The notes under the pieces are model-generated. The model was not told the DNA's origin, did not search any database, and saw only the letters and a list, made by a program, of their open reading frames with translations. Below are positions 37,639 to 46,253 of a stretch of 64,000 nt of DNA, piece by piece. The stretch is from positions 868,001 through 932,000 of the forward strand of contig OZ244909.1 of NCBI GenBank assembly GCA_965221725.1. Direction: 5' to 3'. The DNA comes from HK1 sp965221725 (GTDB taxonomy: Bacteria > Pseudomonadota > Gammaproteobacteria > HK1). Both the position numbers and the translations under genes were made by a program. How positions within the stretch are numbered: position 1 is the stretch's first letter; every line of letters begins with the position of its first letter.

Positions 37639-37826
37639 GCCCGCATTTCTCACCAGGTTGCGGGTGAGGGCGTGGAGATGGCTGGTTTCGCAAGGCGAAT
37701 GCGAGTCAGGGCGCGCAGGCGTACTTGACAGTACGTCGAGCACCCTGGCCGCCCCCGTATCACATTCAACGCGGCGAAAGCAGTCAGATTCGTGTCCGCA
37801 GCCGTGACTTGGTGAGAAATGCGGGC
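37639..37826. mobile_element. 188-bp MITE-like element with 16-bp terminal inverted repeats
   Basis: Perfect ends GCCCGCATTTCTCACC (37639-37654) and GGTGAGAAATGCGGGC (37811-37826), flanked by TA on each side. No coding capacity. IS copy A abuts its left end and shares the CTAG context. A decayed relative lies at 19225-19413. Confidence 0.85.
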
Positions 37827-37885
37827 TAGCACAATAACGGGTGTCCGGTTTCGATGAGAAGCGGGATGAAAACAGGAGTCGAGCA

Positions 37886-39781
37886 TTGGCGTGGGCAATT
37901 TGCGGGGTATGCCACCGGGGCGGAGCGGGCGATGCCGCGAATCCGGATCCGAACCGGGACACTATCGGCGCGATGCTAGCCGAATTGCCGGGACTAGGGC
38001 GCGCGGGGCGGATCAACGGGGATGCCGTCTCCTTCGGATACCGGGCGCTGCGGGCCGATGCCGGGGAACAAGGGCAAGAAGACGCTTGGCAAGCCCGATG
38101 CTCCGACCGGGGCTTGACCGCGGTGGCCGACGCGCGGCTGGACAACCGCGCCGAACTCGCCAGCGCCCTCGGCCTCGGCGCTGCGGAAAGCGTCGGCGCA
38201 ACCGATTGCGGGCTGATCCTGCGGGCCTACGAGCGCTGGGGCGAGAACTGCCCCCTACATCTGCACGGCGACTACGCCTTCGCGGTTTGGGATCCCGCAA
38301 AGCGCCTGCTGTTCTGCGCCCGCGATGCGCTGGGCGCCCGTCCGTTCTATTACGCCTTGGCGGGCGGCGGGCGCTTCGTCTTCGCCAGCGACATTGCAGC
38401 GGCGCTCGCCGCGTCCGGCGTGGCGGATGATCTGGACGAGGCCCATGCCGTCATCAACCTCATGGGCAATACGCCGGACACGAACAGCACCTTCTTCCGC
38501 GCCGTGCGCAGCCTGCCGCCCGGCCACAGCATCGCCGTCAACGGGCGGGGCGAGCGCCTGCGGCGCTGGTGGCGCCCGGAGGACGCGCCCGCCGCGGGCC
38601 GCGGGTCGAACCAGGACTACCAGCGGCAATTCCTCGACCACTACCGCCGCGCCGTGCGCGACCGGCTGCAAGGCGCCGGGCCGGTCGGCGCGCATCTGAG
38701 CGGCGGGCTGGATTCGTCGAGCGTGGCCGTGCTGGCGGCCCGCGAGCTGCGGCCTTCGGGTCGGCGGCTGCACGCGCTGTGCTGGCATCCGCCGCCAAAC
38801 GATTCCCAGCCCGATAACGAGGCTTCCGAATACCGCCTGATCGAATCGGTTTGCGCGCAGGAGGGCCTCCATCCGCGCTACCACTCCGTTTCGGTGGAGC
38901 ACACATTGGCAAGGCTCGGCCTCGACGGCGCCCGAGTGGCCGACCACCAAGGCGTGCTGATGCACGAGTCGCTGGTGCAGCGCAGCGCCGCCGAATTGGA
39001 TGTGCGCGTGATCCTTTCCGGCTGGGGCGGCGATGAAATCGCTTCCTCAAGCGGCGCGGACTACTACCCCATGCTGTTGCGGGACGGGCGGTGGCGCCAG
39101 CTACTAAGGGAAGCGCGGCGACGGCAGAGGAGCTGGCGCTTCCTGGCGTGCCAAGCGGTTCTGCCGCTGGTGCATCCCCGTGCCTCGAATACGGTTTCCG
39201 CGCTGCTCAAGGGGCAAAGGCCCCGCATGCTGCGGCCATCCTTCGTTCATCCGGCCTTGGCCCGCAAGCATCGGCGCCCGCCGCAGGGCAGGCTCGCCGC
39301 CCGGCCGGTCAGCGTCCGGCAGACGCAACTGGTACGGCTGGGGAGCGGACATCTCGAGCAGCGCATCCAGGACTGGGCGGCGAGCGGCGCCCGAACGGGC
39401 ATCGAGTACCGCTATCCGCTGCTCGACCGGCGCCTGATTGAATTCGTCCTTGGATTGCCGCCCGAACAGTTCCGCTACGGCCGCAGTTCGCGCTGGTTTT
39501 TCCGGCAGTCCCTGAAATCCGTGCTGCCCCCATGCGTTGCGGAGCATACCGACAAGACGGACCCGGCGCGCCACCGCCCCTGCTTCGATAGCTTGAGCGA
39601 GGCGCTGCCCTTGATTGCCGGACGGCTCGCCGCCCGCTACGACACGCCGGCCCGCGCCCGCTACCTCGACATGGCGAGGCTGCGCGCCTACCTCGAAGCC
39701 GAGGCCGGACTGCCCGACGACCGCAGGCAACCCGGAAAAATCTTACGCGCCCTGAGCTTCCTCGACTGGCAGACGGACTGA
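37886..39781 (+). CDS. Asparagine-synthetase-like lasso cyclase (AsnB1)
   Basis: A ~631-residue class B asparagine-synthetase homologue. The N-terminal glutaminase-like domain begins WAICGVCHRGG, with Cys near the start, and contains LHGDYAFAVWDPAKRLLFCARD. The synthetase domain has VGAHLSGGLDSSSVAVLAAR (ATP-PPi loop) and VILSGWGGDEIASS, and IEYRYPLLDRRLIEFVLGLP. In lasso peptide clusters this enzyme (C protein) adenylates an Asp/Glu side chain and closes the macrolactam. I chose TTG 37886 because AGGAG lies 7 bp upstream and the Cys falls near the start. Precursor 2 follows 122 bp downstream. Confidence 0.88.
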   Translation: MAWAICGVCHRGGAGDAANPDPNRDTIGAMLAELPGLGRAGRINGDAVSFGYRALRADAGEQGQEDAWQARCSDRGLTAVADARLDNRAELASALGLGAAESVGATDCGLILRAYERWGENCPLHLHGDYAFAVWDPAKRLLFCARDALGARPFYYALAGGGRFVFASDIAAALAASGVADDLDEAHAVINLMGNTPDTNSTFFRAVRSLPPGHSIAVNGRGERLRRWWRPEDAPAAGRGSNQDYQRQFLDHYRRAVRDRLQGAGPVGAHLSGGLDSSSVAVLAARELRPSGRRLHALCWHPPPNDSQPDNEASEYRLIESVCAQEGLHPRYHSVSVEHTLARLGLDGARVADHQGVLMHESLVQRSAAELDVRVILSGWGGDEIASSSGADYYPMLLRDGRWRQLLREARRRQRSWRFLACQAVLPLVHPRASNTVSALLKGQRPRMLRPSFVHPALARKHRRPPQGRLAARPVSVRQTQLVRLGSGHLEQRIQDWAASGARTGIEYRYPLLDRRLIEFVLGLPPEQFRYGRSSRWFFRQSLKSVLPPCVAEHTDKTDPARHRPCFDSLSEALPLIAGRLAARYDTPARARYLDMARLRAYLEAEAGLPDDRRQPGKILRALSFLDWQTD

Positions 39782-39903
39782 CGACGACGCTTGCGGGGTT
39801 TTCTTGTGCCGGTCCAAACGCGTTGCCCAAGAGCCAGCAAATGCGGAACTTTGCTATAGTAGGGGAACCGACCCATCCGTCTCGCCGAAATAAGGAGTAC
39901 CCA

Positions 39904-40109
39904 ATGAAGCGCCAGTCGACCGCGAATCGCAACTTAGCTTACCCCCCCCCCCCCCCCGATCCAATCATCGTAAAGACGATCCGGCTCTTCCCGAAAAACG
40001 GCCTTGGTCCACTCCCACCATCACTGAATTGACGATCAAATCCTCCACTATGAGCGGGCGCGCAGGTTTCTATCCTGAAGAGACGGAGAACTATTTTCCT
40101 CGCTCCTGA
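39904..40109 (+). CDS. Lasso-type RiPP precursor 2, phase-variable (OFF here)
   Basis: ATG 39904 begins MKRQSTANRNLAY and meets 16 C (39942-39957). The present frame ends at TGA after ~42 codons. With 17 or 14 C it would continue PALPEKRPWSTPTITELTI, KSST-M, then the core SGRAGFYPEETENYFPRS, ending in Ser at TGA 40107-40109. Here Ser1 and Glu9 have the canonical spacing for a nine-residue lasso ring, with Thr at -2. A TATAGT -10 box and an AAGGAG ribosome site lie upstream. It is the most lasso-like core in the window. Confidence 0.82.
39942..39957 (+). repeat. Poly-C tract, 16 nt (precursor 2)
   Basis: Uninterrupted C run 38 nt after the ATG. 17 or 14 C would bring leader and core into frame. 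Confidence 0.95.
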
Positions 40110-40211
40110 TCCTATTAGCTAGCAACCGGGGCGGGATCAAGCCGCAGAAGCAGGCAAAGGATCATTGTTTTGCAGTCGGCTCACGCGAGCGAGCTCAGGC
40201 TGTGGCGCGAT

Positions 40212-41120
40212 CTAAACGGAACCGTCGGCGAGATGGCATTCGATGCGGCGGGCCAAAGCGCGGGGCTTGATGCCCTCGGCGGGCCGGATCACATGCGTCA
40301 CCGGAAATTTCCGGGAGATGCTCGCCAAGATGTTGAAGTATGCCTCGACAAGCCCCAATCCATGGACGTACCCGGGCCGGTGGATGAAACGCGTCAAGCT
40401 TCGGAAGGCTTCGGCGGATCTCGTTTTCTCCAGTTCGAGCGCTTCGGCGGTCCTTCTTTCGAGCACATAGGCGGCACGGACAATCTGCGACTTGCGGGCG
40501 AACCTCTCCGCCGGCAGCAGATGCTTGTCCGGGCCGTGCCGCGCCAGGCCGTCGATGCCGTTGGGCAGAGTGGCGACCTGTTCCAAGGCATCGGCCTTCA
40601 GGCGCAGATTCGGATAGCCGGGCGCGACGCGGGGCGGCGAACCCGCAGCGGCGCTCACTGCGGCCACATCGTCGGTGAGCATGTTGAAGCCCCGAGCCAT
40701 CAACGCTGCGGCGAGCGTCGATTTGCCGGCGCCGGAGTCGCCCATGATAAGGACGGCGCCGGCCTGTTCCGTCCATACCGCGCTGGCGTGGAGCGGCAGC
40801 AATCCGCGCTGCATCAGCAGGGCGGTCCAGACGGAACTCGCAAAGTGGAACGGCTCGCGCCCGCCGTCCAGGAGATGCACCGTGATTTCGCGGCCGTCCG
40901 TCACGCGGCAGCGAAACGCATCTCCGAAGCGCAGCAGGAAGTCGCCGGGCGCCGCCTGCCAATAACGCCGGGAGCGGCTGGGTTGGGGCAGCGCCTCCGG
41001 CACCGCGCCCAGGCGGATGACGGCATCCGGCTCGCCGGGAGCGGCGGCGGCGAATTGCGGCAGCGCCAACTCGGAACGAATTCGCAGCCCGTACGCGGCG
41101 AACCAGCCGTCGCCTTTCAT
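40212..41120 (-). CDS. HPr-kinase-like peptide kinase (HprK1)
   Basis: A 302-residue protein with an N-terminal domain (GLRIRSELALPQF) and a kinase-like core: LPLHASAVW, LIMGDSGAGKSTLAAALMARGF (P-loop), MLTDDVAAV (HPrK-type acidic motif) and YPNLRLK. HPrK-like proteins in lasso clusters of the paeninodin type phosphorylate the C-terminal Ser of the precursor. All reconstructed precursors here end in Ser. It overlaps the oxygenase gene by 4 bp in a minus-strand operon (PqqD-oxygenase-kinase). Confidence 0.85.
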   Translation of the reverse strand: MKGDGWFAAYGLRIRSELALPQFAAAAPGEPDAVIRLGAVPEALPQPSRSRRYWQAAPGDFLLRFGDAFRCRVTDGREITVHLLDGGREPFHFASSVWTALLMQRGLLPLHASAVWTEQAGAVLIMGDSGAGKSTLAAALMARGFNMLTDDVAAVSAAAGSPPRVAPGYPNLRLKADALEQVATLPNGIDGLARHGPDKHLLPAERFARKSQIVRAAYVLERRTAEALELEKTRSAEAFRSLTRFIHRPGYVHGLGLVEAYFNILASISRKFPVTHVIRPAEGIKPRALARRIECHLADGSV

Positions 41121-41722
41121 TCGCCGCCCTGCGGGGATCCGTCGAACACCTCGAAGATGAAATGCACCCGGTCGCGGTCGCCGGCGTTGAAGGCGCTGTG
41201 CGACATAAGGTTGTTGATCTCGTAGGCGTGCCCTTGGCGCAGATGGCGCTCGATGCCGTCCACCTCGATAACGGCGGCGGCTTCGGTGCGAACCGGAACG
41301 TGGATCTTGTGCGCGCGCGGGGCGGCGGGGTAGCCGTCGATGTGGACATCAATGCGGTGGCCAGCGGCGAGCCGGGCGAACATCGCCTTGGGAAAGATCG
41401 GTTCGGAGAAGCCGTAGGCGGCGCTCGCCTCGGCCATTACCGGCAGCAGCGAATCGCTCCAGATGCGCCAAGCCGGGTGCGAGCGGAAAACGCGGATGTC
41501 CTGGAAACTGCAGAAGCGGAAAATCATATGGCGGGTGTGATGGAAGCAGCTGAACTTGTTCGGCTTGCTTTCGTCCTCCGCGCGCCAGAGGTTCTCGGTC
41601 AAGCGCGCGAGAATGGCTTCGAGGGGGGCGATATCCACGGGGCCGAGCAGGCGCACGCCTTCCTTCGGCTTGCGGACGCGCGGCGGATTCGGGCCCGCGG
41701 GCACCGGTTCACTCCGCTCCAT
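41117..41722 (-). CDS. Aspartyl/asparaginyl beta-hydroxylase-like Fe(II)/2OG oxygenase
   Basis: A ~201-residue non-heme iron oxygenase. HIDGYPAAPRAHKIHVPV and YEINNLMSHSAFNAGDRDRVHFIFEV match the double-stranded beta-helix of the Asp/Asn hydroxylase family (EINN...H...N.G...RVH). The substrate could be an Asp or Asn of a precursor core, or another residue; this is inferred from the operon. The start at 41722 gives a 14-bp overlap with the PqqD gene; ATG 41755 would overlap more. Confidence 0.8.
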   Translation of the reverse strand: MERSEPVPAGPNPPRVRKPKEGVRLLGPVDIAPLEAILARLTENLWRAEDESKPNKFSCFHHTRHMIFRFCSFQDIRVFRSHPAWRIWSDSLLPVMAEASAAYGFSEPIFPKAMFARLAAGHRIDVHIDGYPAAPRAHKIHVPVRTEAAAVIEVDGIERHLRQGHAYEINNLMSHSAFNAGDRDRVHFIFEVFDGSPQGGE

Positions 41723-42020
41723 CGACAACCTCGGCGACGAGCCCGCGTTTCGCAAGCTCGTTCATGAAGTGGCTGATGTCCTCAAGGCAGGTTTCGCTGC
41801 TCACGTCGAACTTGGCGGCCAGCGCGGCCCGCAACTGCGCCATGGTGGGCTTGTCCTCAAGCAGCGTCCAGATGCGGCTGCCCACGGAGTCGAGTTCGTA
41901 GTAGCGCCCGGCTTTGGCATCAAGCATCACCACCTCGCCGTCGAGTTCGGTGAACACGACCGCTTCGTTGCGCGCAAGAGGGGTGTCATCCAGAAGCTTC
42001 ACCCCGTCATTATAGCTCAT
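41709..42020 (-). CDS. PqqD-like RiPP recognition element protein (B1), copy 1
   Basis: A 103-residue PqqD-family protein: NEAVVFTELDGEVVMLDAKAGRYYELDSVGSRIWTLLE, then a helical C-terminus (LEDISHFMNELAKRGLV). Such proteins bind the leader peptide and present it to the protease and cyclase. Its start codon lies inside a relic of the ST1 3' end (GCTCATAGCGAGATTCGG), so its N-terminus was formed at a recombination junction. It is the first gene of a three-gene operon. Confidence 0.88.
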   Translation of the reverse strand: MSYNDGVKLLDDTPLARNEAVVFTELDGEVVMLDAKAGRYYELDSVGSRIWTLLEDKPTMAQLRAALAAKFDVSSETCLEDISHFMNELAKRGLVAEVVDGAE

Positions 42021-42066
42021 AGCGAGATTCGGCTACGATTTCGCCTATTCCCGCTGGAATTCATAG
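42019..42066 (+). pseudogene. 3' remnant of the ST1-type sulfotransferase
   Basis: The frame ARFGYDFAYSRWNS plus stop matches the last residues of ST1 (ARFGYDFADSRWNS), and the next ~40 bp after the stop also match 36573-36610. The rest of the gene is absent. Confidence 0.8.
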
Positions 42067-42108
42067 CCGCCCGGTGGCGGATGCGGTCGCTGTTCACGGA
42101 CTACCGCA

Positions 42109-43413
42109 TCAGGCCCAAAGCGCATCAATCGGCAGCGCGTGGATGCGATTGCCGAACGGCACCGAGGCAGTGCCGGCGTAGAGGATGATGCCGCATATAA
42201 ACTGGTTGCCCGCAAGCCCGGCTAACGTGCGCAGCCCCCGCGCCGCGTTCGGGCGCAGGCTGGCGCCAGCCTTGACCTCGATGCCGACAATATCGCCAGC
42301 GGAGCTTTCCAGCACCAAGTCCACCTCGATGCCCGAGTGGGTGCGGAAGTGGTGCAGGCGGCACTGCTTTGCAGACCATCCCAGTTGCTTGCCAAGCTCC
42401 GCCGCGACCAGGTTCTCCAGTGCCGGACCGAAAAGGGTTGGGTTGGCGTCGAGGCGGTCAGGATCAGTGGCGAGGAGATGCGCCAGCAAGCCAGGGTCGT
42501 TGAAGATGAGTTTCGGCGCCTTGACCAGCCGCTTGCCGATGTTCGCCGTCCAGGCGGGCAGGAAGCGGATCAGGAAGGTGGCCTCGAACAGCGCGACGTA
42601 GCGTTTCAGGCTGGTTTGCGGGATGCTGAGCGAGCGCGACAGATCGGCGAAGTTGACGGGCTGGGAGGCTCGGCTGGCGAGCATCGCGAGCAGGCGCGAC
42701 AGTTCCGGGCCGCGTACGATGCTGGCAAGGTCACGGATGTCGCGTTGGGTGATCCCCTCGACATAGGCATCAAACCAAGCGTGGCGGCGGCGGGCCTTGC
42801 GGACCACTGCCTCTGGAAAGCCGCCTGCGCAAAGCCGCGCGGCCAGCAACTGGCGGGGCGTTGCGGGCTGGAGGCTGGCCTGCGGGTGCAGCCGGGTGGG
42901 CTGCTGGGCGCCGATGGCGGACAGGTCTGCTGCAAACGCACGCTCGGCAAAGGTCTCGCGCACGCCAGCCAGTTCACCTTGCGACAGGGGCCACAACGTG
43001 TGCGTTTCCATCCTTCCCACCAACGCCTCGGCAAACGGCGCCCAAAGCGGCCCGCCCGCTGAGCCGGTGAGCAGAAACCGCCCCGGTCGGCGGTTGGCGT
43101 CCACCGCCGCCTTCAGCGCGAGCGCGAGTTCCGGCGCGCGCTGAACCTCATCAATGGTGGCCGGCCCCGGCAATCCGGCCAGAAACCCGACGGGGTCGGC
43201 CTGCGCGGCAGCGCGGGTGGCATCGTCGTCGAGGGTGACATAGGCTCTCGGCGGCGAGCCGTTTGCCAAGTGCTGGGCGAGCGTGGTTTTCCCGGTCTGA
43301 CGCGGCCCGCGCAGACACACGACCGGGGTATCCGCCAACGCCTCGCGAACCGCGGCGGCGATGTGGCGTTCAAACAACCGAGCTGGCGGATTGGGGGATT
43401 GACGAGCTGGCAT
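42109..43413 (-). CDS. DUF4143-type AAA ATPase
   Basis: A ~434-residue ATPase of the AAA_14/DUF4143 group. VVCLRGPRQTGKTTLAQHL is the P-loop, GPATIDEVQRAPELALALK the Walker B, and RFLLTGSAGG sensor 1. The C-terminal DUF4143 region contains LHHFRTHSGIEVDLVLE, a nuclease-like core. Function is unknown; such genes are scattered in mobile regions. A nearly perfect 45-bp palindrome lies upstream. ATG 43413 (MPARQSP) is preferred; the frame is open to 43452. Confidence 0.88.
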   Translation of the reverse strand: MPARQSPNPPARLFERHIAAAVREALADTPVVCLRGPRQTGKTTLAQHLANGSPPRAYVTLDDDATRAAAQADPVGFLAGLPGPATIDEVQRAPELALALKAAVDANRRPGRFLLTGSAGGPLWAPFAEALVGRMETHTLWPLSQGELAGVRETFAERAFAADLSAIGAQQPTRLHPQASLQPATPRQLLAARLCAGGFPEAVVRKARRRHAWFDAYVEGITQRDIRDLASIVRGPELSRLLAMLASRASQPVNFADLSRSLSIPQTSLKRYVALFEATFLIRFLPAWTANIGKRLVKAPKLIFNDPGLLAHLLATDPDRLDANPTLFGPALENLVAAELGKQLGWSAKQCRLHHFRTHSGIEVDLVLESSAGDIVGIEVKAGASLRPNAARGLRTLAGLAGNQFICGIILYAGTASVPFGNRIHALPIDALWA

Positions 43414-43465
43414 GGCGGCAATCTGATTTGACGATACGGCCTGACAAGGCACGGATGATATCGAT

Positions 43466-43510
43466 CAATGGATGAAATTCAACCAAATTGTGGTTGAATT
43501 TCATCCATTG
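43466..43510. promoter_or_regulatory. 20-bp perfect inverted repeat upstream of the DUF4143 ATPase
   Basis: CAATGGATGAAATTCAACCA, a 5-bp loop (AATTG), then its exact reverse complement. It starts 53 bp upstream of the ATPase start codon and is AT-rich against its surroundings. It is probably an operator or an autoregulatory hairpin. No T-run follows, so a terminator is less likely. Confidence 0.65.
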
Positions 43511-43762
43511 GTATGGGTTGAGATTTAGCCGTCAAGTCCCGATGGGGGGAGCGCAATTGTGGTTCGGGTCGCCCTTGCAGGTGCGGGCTCTACCGCAGGC
43601 GGCTTCTGCACTGGTGTAGGAAGGCGGGCGTGGGTCATGAAACAAATCGGGAACGATCACCGATTGATGCACGCCGCCTGCAACACCGCCTGCAATGCCG
43701 CAGTTCGCGGCCGCCAGGCCGGAATACGGTATGGGCGGTGAAACGCAAGCGGCTGCGGGCTA
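43511..43762. other. Intergenic region before IS copy B
   Basis: About 250 bp with no recognisable gene or repeat. GCGGGCTA at its end resembles the tip of the 188-bp MITE but is too short to call. Confidence 0.4.
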
Positions 43763-44577
43763 GGGCGTGTTAACACAAATGGGTATAGTCATGATATCCT
43801 CCATGGATGGAACTCACCCAAGCTCAGTATGAACGTATCGCGCCATATCTGCCGGTGCAGCGCGGCAATGTCAGCCTTTCGAACCGCCAAGTGCTCAACG
43901 CCATCCTGTATGTCGCCGAGCATGGCTGCAAATGGCGAGGGCTACCGGCACGGTTTGGCAACTGGCACACCATCTACACCCGCATGAACCGTTGGTCGAA
44001 GAGCGGGGTGCTCGACACGGTCTTCGAGCATCTGCAACGAGCGCAGATCGTGCGGATCAAGCTCGAAGCCATGTCGATGGACAGCACCATCGTGAAAGTG
44101 CATCCCGTCGCGACGGGGGCGCTAAAAAAAACGGTCGCCAAGCCATCGGGCGATCGCGCGGCGGGTGGACCACCAAGATTCATATGGTTGCCGCGGATGC
44201 TCGAACCGCCCTCACGTTCTCGCTCTCCCCAGGGCAGGCCCACGACGCCCCGGAAGGACGTAAGCTGTTGAATCGCCTCGGTCAGCAGCACAACCGTCCC
44301 TCGTTGATCATGGACCGCGCGTACGAAGGTGACGAGACCCGGCAACTGGCCTTGGCGCTGGGGTATGAGCCGGTGGTGCCGCCGTTGCGAACGCGCGTGG
44401 AGCCTTGGGAGTACGACCGTGAGATGTACAAGCGGCGCAACGAAATCGAGCGGTTGTTTCGGCGGTTGAAAGGATTCCGCCGTATCTTCTCGCGATTCGA
44501 GAAACTCGACGCCATCTTCCTGGGATTCATCGTTTTTGCACTCATCATCGATGCACTGCGATAGTGTTAACACGCCC
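43763..44577 (+). mobile_element. IS5-family (IS427-like) insertion sequence, copy B
   Basis: 815 bp with the same 14-bp ends as copy A (43763-43776 and 44564-44577), again between CTA and TAG. Inverted relative to copy A. Its right end supplies the last base context of the ATPase gene at 44577-45941. Confidence 0.93.
43807..44564 (+). CDS. IS5-family transposase (programmed -1 frameshift), copy B
   Basis: First frame from ATG 43807; second frame reached by a -1 slip on 8 A at 44124-44131 and ending at TAG 44564. The catalytic residues are as in copy A: MDSTIVKVH, LIMDRAYEGDE and ERLFRRLKGF. The translated copies differ at only a few positions (for example HPVATG against HPDATG), so the insertion is recent. 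Confidence 0.9.
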
Positions 44578-45941
44578 TAGCCGTCGAGCAGGTAGCCGGC
44601 GAACGAGGGGATCGGCATCGAGCAGACCCTTCCGCCCCGGCCGGCGGAGACGGCGAGAAGGCCGGCGTGCTCGGCGTCCTGCACGAAGTCCGTGGCGCTT
44701 GCGCCGGCCAGCGAGGGTTTCGCGCGCATGATCTCGCTGACGCGGTTGAGAAGGGCGCTGTAGGAAGCCGTCCCCCCGCGCTTGCGCAGGAACGGAACCA
44801 GCTCCCTTGCGACCTCCTCGAATTCCCCGTGGCGCCGGCCGAGGCGGCTCAAGCGCCGGCCGTAGTACTCCGCGCGCTCCAGGTCGCCCGTGAGCATCGC
44901 CGCCTCGAGGTCGGCGGCGCCCGCGTCCCCGCCCTGCGGGCTTGCTTCCCGGATTTGCTCGATGGCCTCGGCCAGGTAGGTGGCCAAGTGCTGCGGCCAG
45001 TTCGCCGAGCGCGCCAGGATCGCCTCGCGCCACGCCGCGCCGTTCGTGACGCCGAGCGCGCCGAAGCAACGATTGACCATGTGCCGCGCGGCAGTGTCGT
45101 CGAGTCCGCCCAAGAGGATGGTCCTGCCGCCCGTCGGACGCGAAACGCCCGCATCGGCCAGCGCCGCCAGCGTGCCCGGCAGGCCGAAGGCGCAAAATGA
45201 GACGGGCGCCCCGACGGTGCCTTTGTGCAGGGCGCTCAACGTTCCCCGGCCGGCGTGGGGTTGGCCGCGAACGAGTTGCTGCGCCTCGTCGATCAGCAGC
45301 ACGATTTGCCGGGATTGCCAGGCGGGCCGCCGCCCCGCCGCCTCGTCCAAGGTTCGCGGGGGCTCGTCGCGCGAGGCGCCGAGGGAGACCCCCAACAGGC
45401 TCCCGCCGCGGTCAAGCAGCTCCCTGGCCTTTGAGCGGGCCTTCTCCGCGTTGAGGCCCGCCCCCCAATACGTTCCCAGCTTTTCCACGAGCCCCGCCGT
45501 TTCGGCGGCCTTCTCCGGCCCCTCCCCGGGGGCCAGCACCCCCTTCGCCAGCCGGACGATGATGGCCTCGTCGATCCGGTTCGCGATGCCCGGGGGCGAC
45601 TCGGCGGACTCCGCGTCGATTTCCACCGGCAGCCACTGCCGGCCGGCGCGACCGGCCGGCGGAAACGAGCGCATCTCCTCCATGAATTGGGACATGAGGG
45701 CGCTTTTGCCCGCGCCGGGAGGCCCTTCCACCACCACCGTCGCATTGCCCTGCCGCTCAAGCAGGAGCGCATTGGCGACCTTGCGGAACACGCGGATCTC
45801 GGCCTCCCGGCCGGAAAAGAACGGCACGCCGCGACCGGTGATCTGCGCCCGGTCGCGGTCGGAGACAAAAACCTTGGCGGAAACCAGGTCCTGGTCGCGC
45901 AAGCCACCGCCGTCCCGGTACTTTTCATCCACCAGATCCAT
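44577..45941 (-). CDS. AAA ATPase (STAND-like), possibly truncated at its 3' end by IS copy B
   Basis: A 454-residue ATPase: TVVVEGPPGAGKSALMSQFM (P-loop), RQIVLLIDEAQQLVRGQP (Walker B) and FCAFGLPGTLAAL, then a helical C-terminus. The stop codon TAG is formed at the IS end, so the original C-terminus may be lost. It is divergent from precursor 3, with 62 bp between start codons. A conserved ATPase beside RiPP modules could be regulatory; this is speculative. Confidence 0.75.
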   Translation of the reverse strand: MDLVDEKYRDGGGLRDQDLVSAKVFVSDRDRAQITGRGVPFFSGREAEIRVFRKVANALLLERQGNATVVVEGPPGAGKSALMSQFMEEMRSFPPAGRAGRQWLPVEIDAESAESPPGIANRIDEAIIVRLAKGVLAPGEGPEKAAETAGLVEKLGTYWGAGLNAEKARSKARELLDRGGSLLGVSLGASRDEPPRTLDEAAGRRPAWQSRQIVLLIDEAQQLVRGQPHAGRGTLSALHKGTVGAPVSFCAFGLPGTLAALADAGVSRPTGGRTILLGGLDDTAARHMVNRCFGALGVTNGAAWREAILARSANWPQHLATYLAEAIEQIREASPQGGDAGAADLEAAMLTGDLERAEYYGRRLSRLGRRHGEFEEVARELVPFLRKRGGTASYSALLNRVSEIMRAKPSLAGASATDFVQDAEHAGLLAVSAGRGGRVCSMPIPSFAGYLLDG

Positions 45942-46003
45942 GTCCAATATGCTACCATCGAATGCCGCCGTAGTTCTGGCTCGACAGAATCGAGGAGGAC
46001 CCC

Positions 46004-46247
46004 ATGAAAGGTCGACAACCCGACAGGAAATCCGATCCTGCTCCCATCCCCCCCCCCCCCCCCCCCCCCCCCCCAGAATTCGGACAACTCCGCCGACAAC
46101 CGCAGCGGCGAATCCCGCAAACGCCCTTGGCACCCGCCGACCGTCAAAACGGTTGCACTGGATCAGACATTCTCTGGTCCAACAGAGAGTCCAAATACTC
46201 CAAATGAAACCCAATCTTATTTTCCTAACCGAGACCTATTGTCCTAG
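46004..46247 (+). CDS. Lasso-type RiPP precursor 3, phase-variable (OFF here)
   Basis: ATG 46004 begins MKGRQPDRKSDPAPI and meets 27 C (46048-46074). As sequenced it reads into an unrelated frame to 46207. With 26 or 29 C it would read GESRKRPWHPPTVKTVALDQ, then TF and a core SGPTESPNTPNETQSYFPN... ending DLLS at TAG 46245-46247. The W-x-x-P-T-V...QTF-SGP pattern is strikingly like paeninodin-type precursors. The core lacks Asp/Glu at positions 7-9. A GAGGAGG ribosome site precedes the ATG. The PqqD gene begins directly after the stop. Confidence 0.8.
46048..46074 (+). repeat. Poly-C tract, 27 nt (precursor 3)
   Basis: The longest tract in the window, 44 nt after the ATG. 26 or 29 C would be in frame with the leader and core. 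Confidence 0.95.
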
Positions 46248-46253
46248 TGTCTC

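Noticed and set aside
37886..39781. Primary-metabolism asparagine synthetase
   Set aside because: Two divergent copies lie beside precursor-like genes with PqqD and HPr-kinase homologues, which fits lasso cyclases better.
46004..46247. Lanthipeptide, thiopeptide or sactipeptide precursors
   Set aside because: No LanM/LanB, YcaO or radical SAM gene is present, and the cores have few or no Cys. AsnB, PqqD and HPr-kinase homologues point to a lasso-type system.
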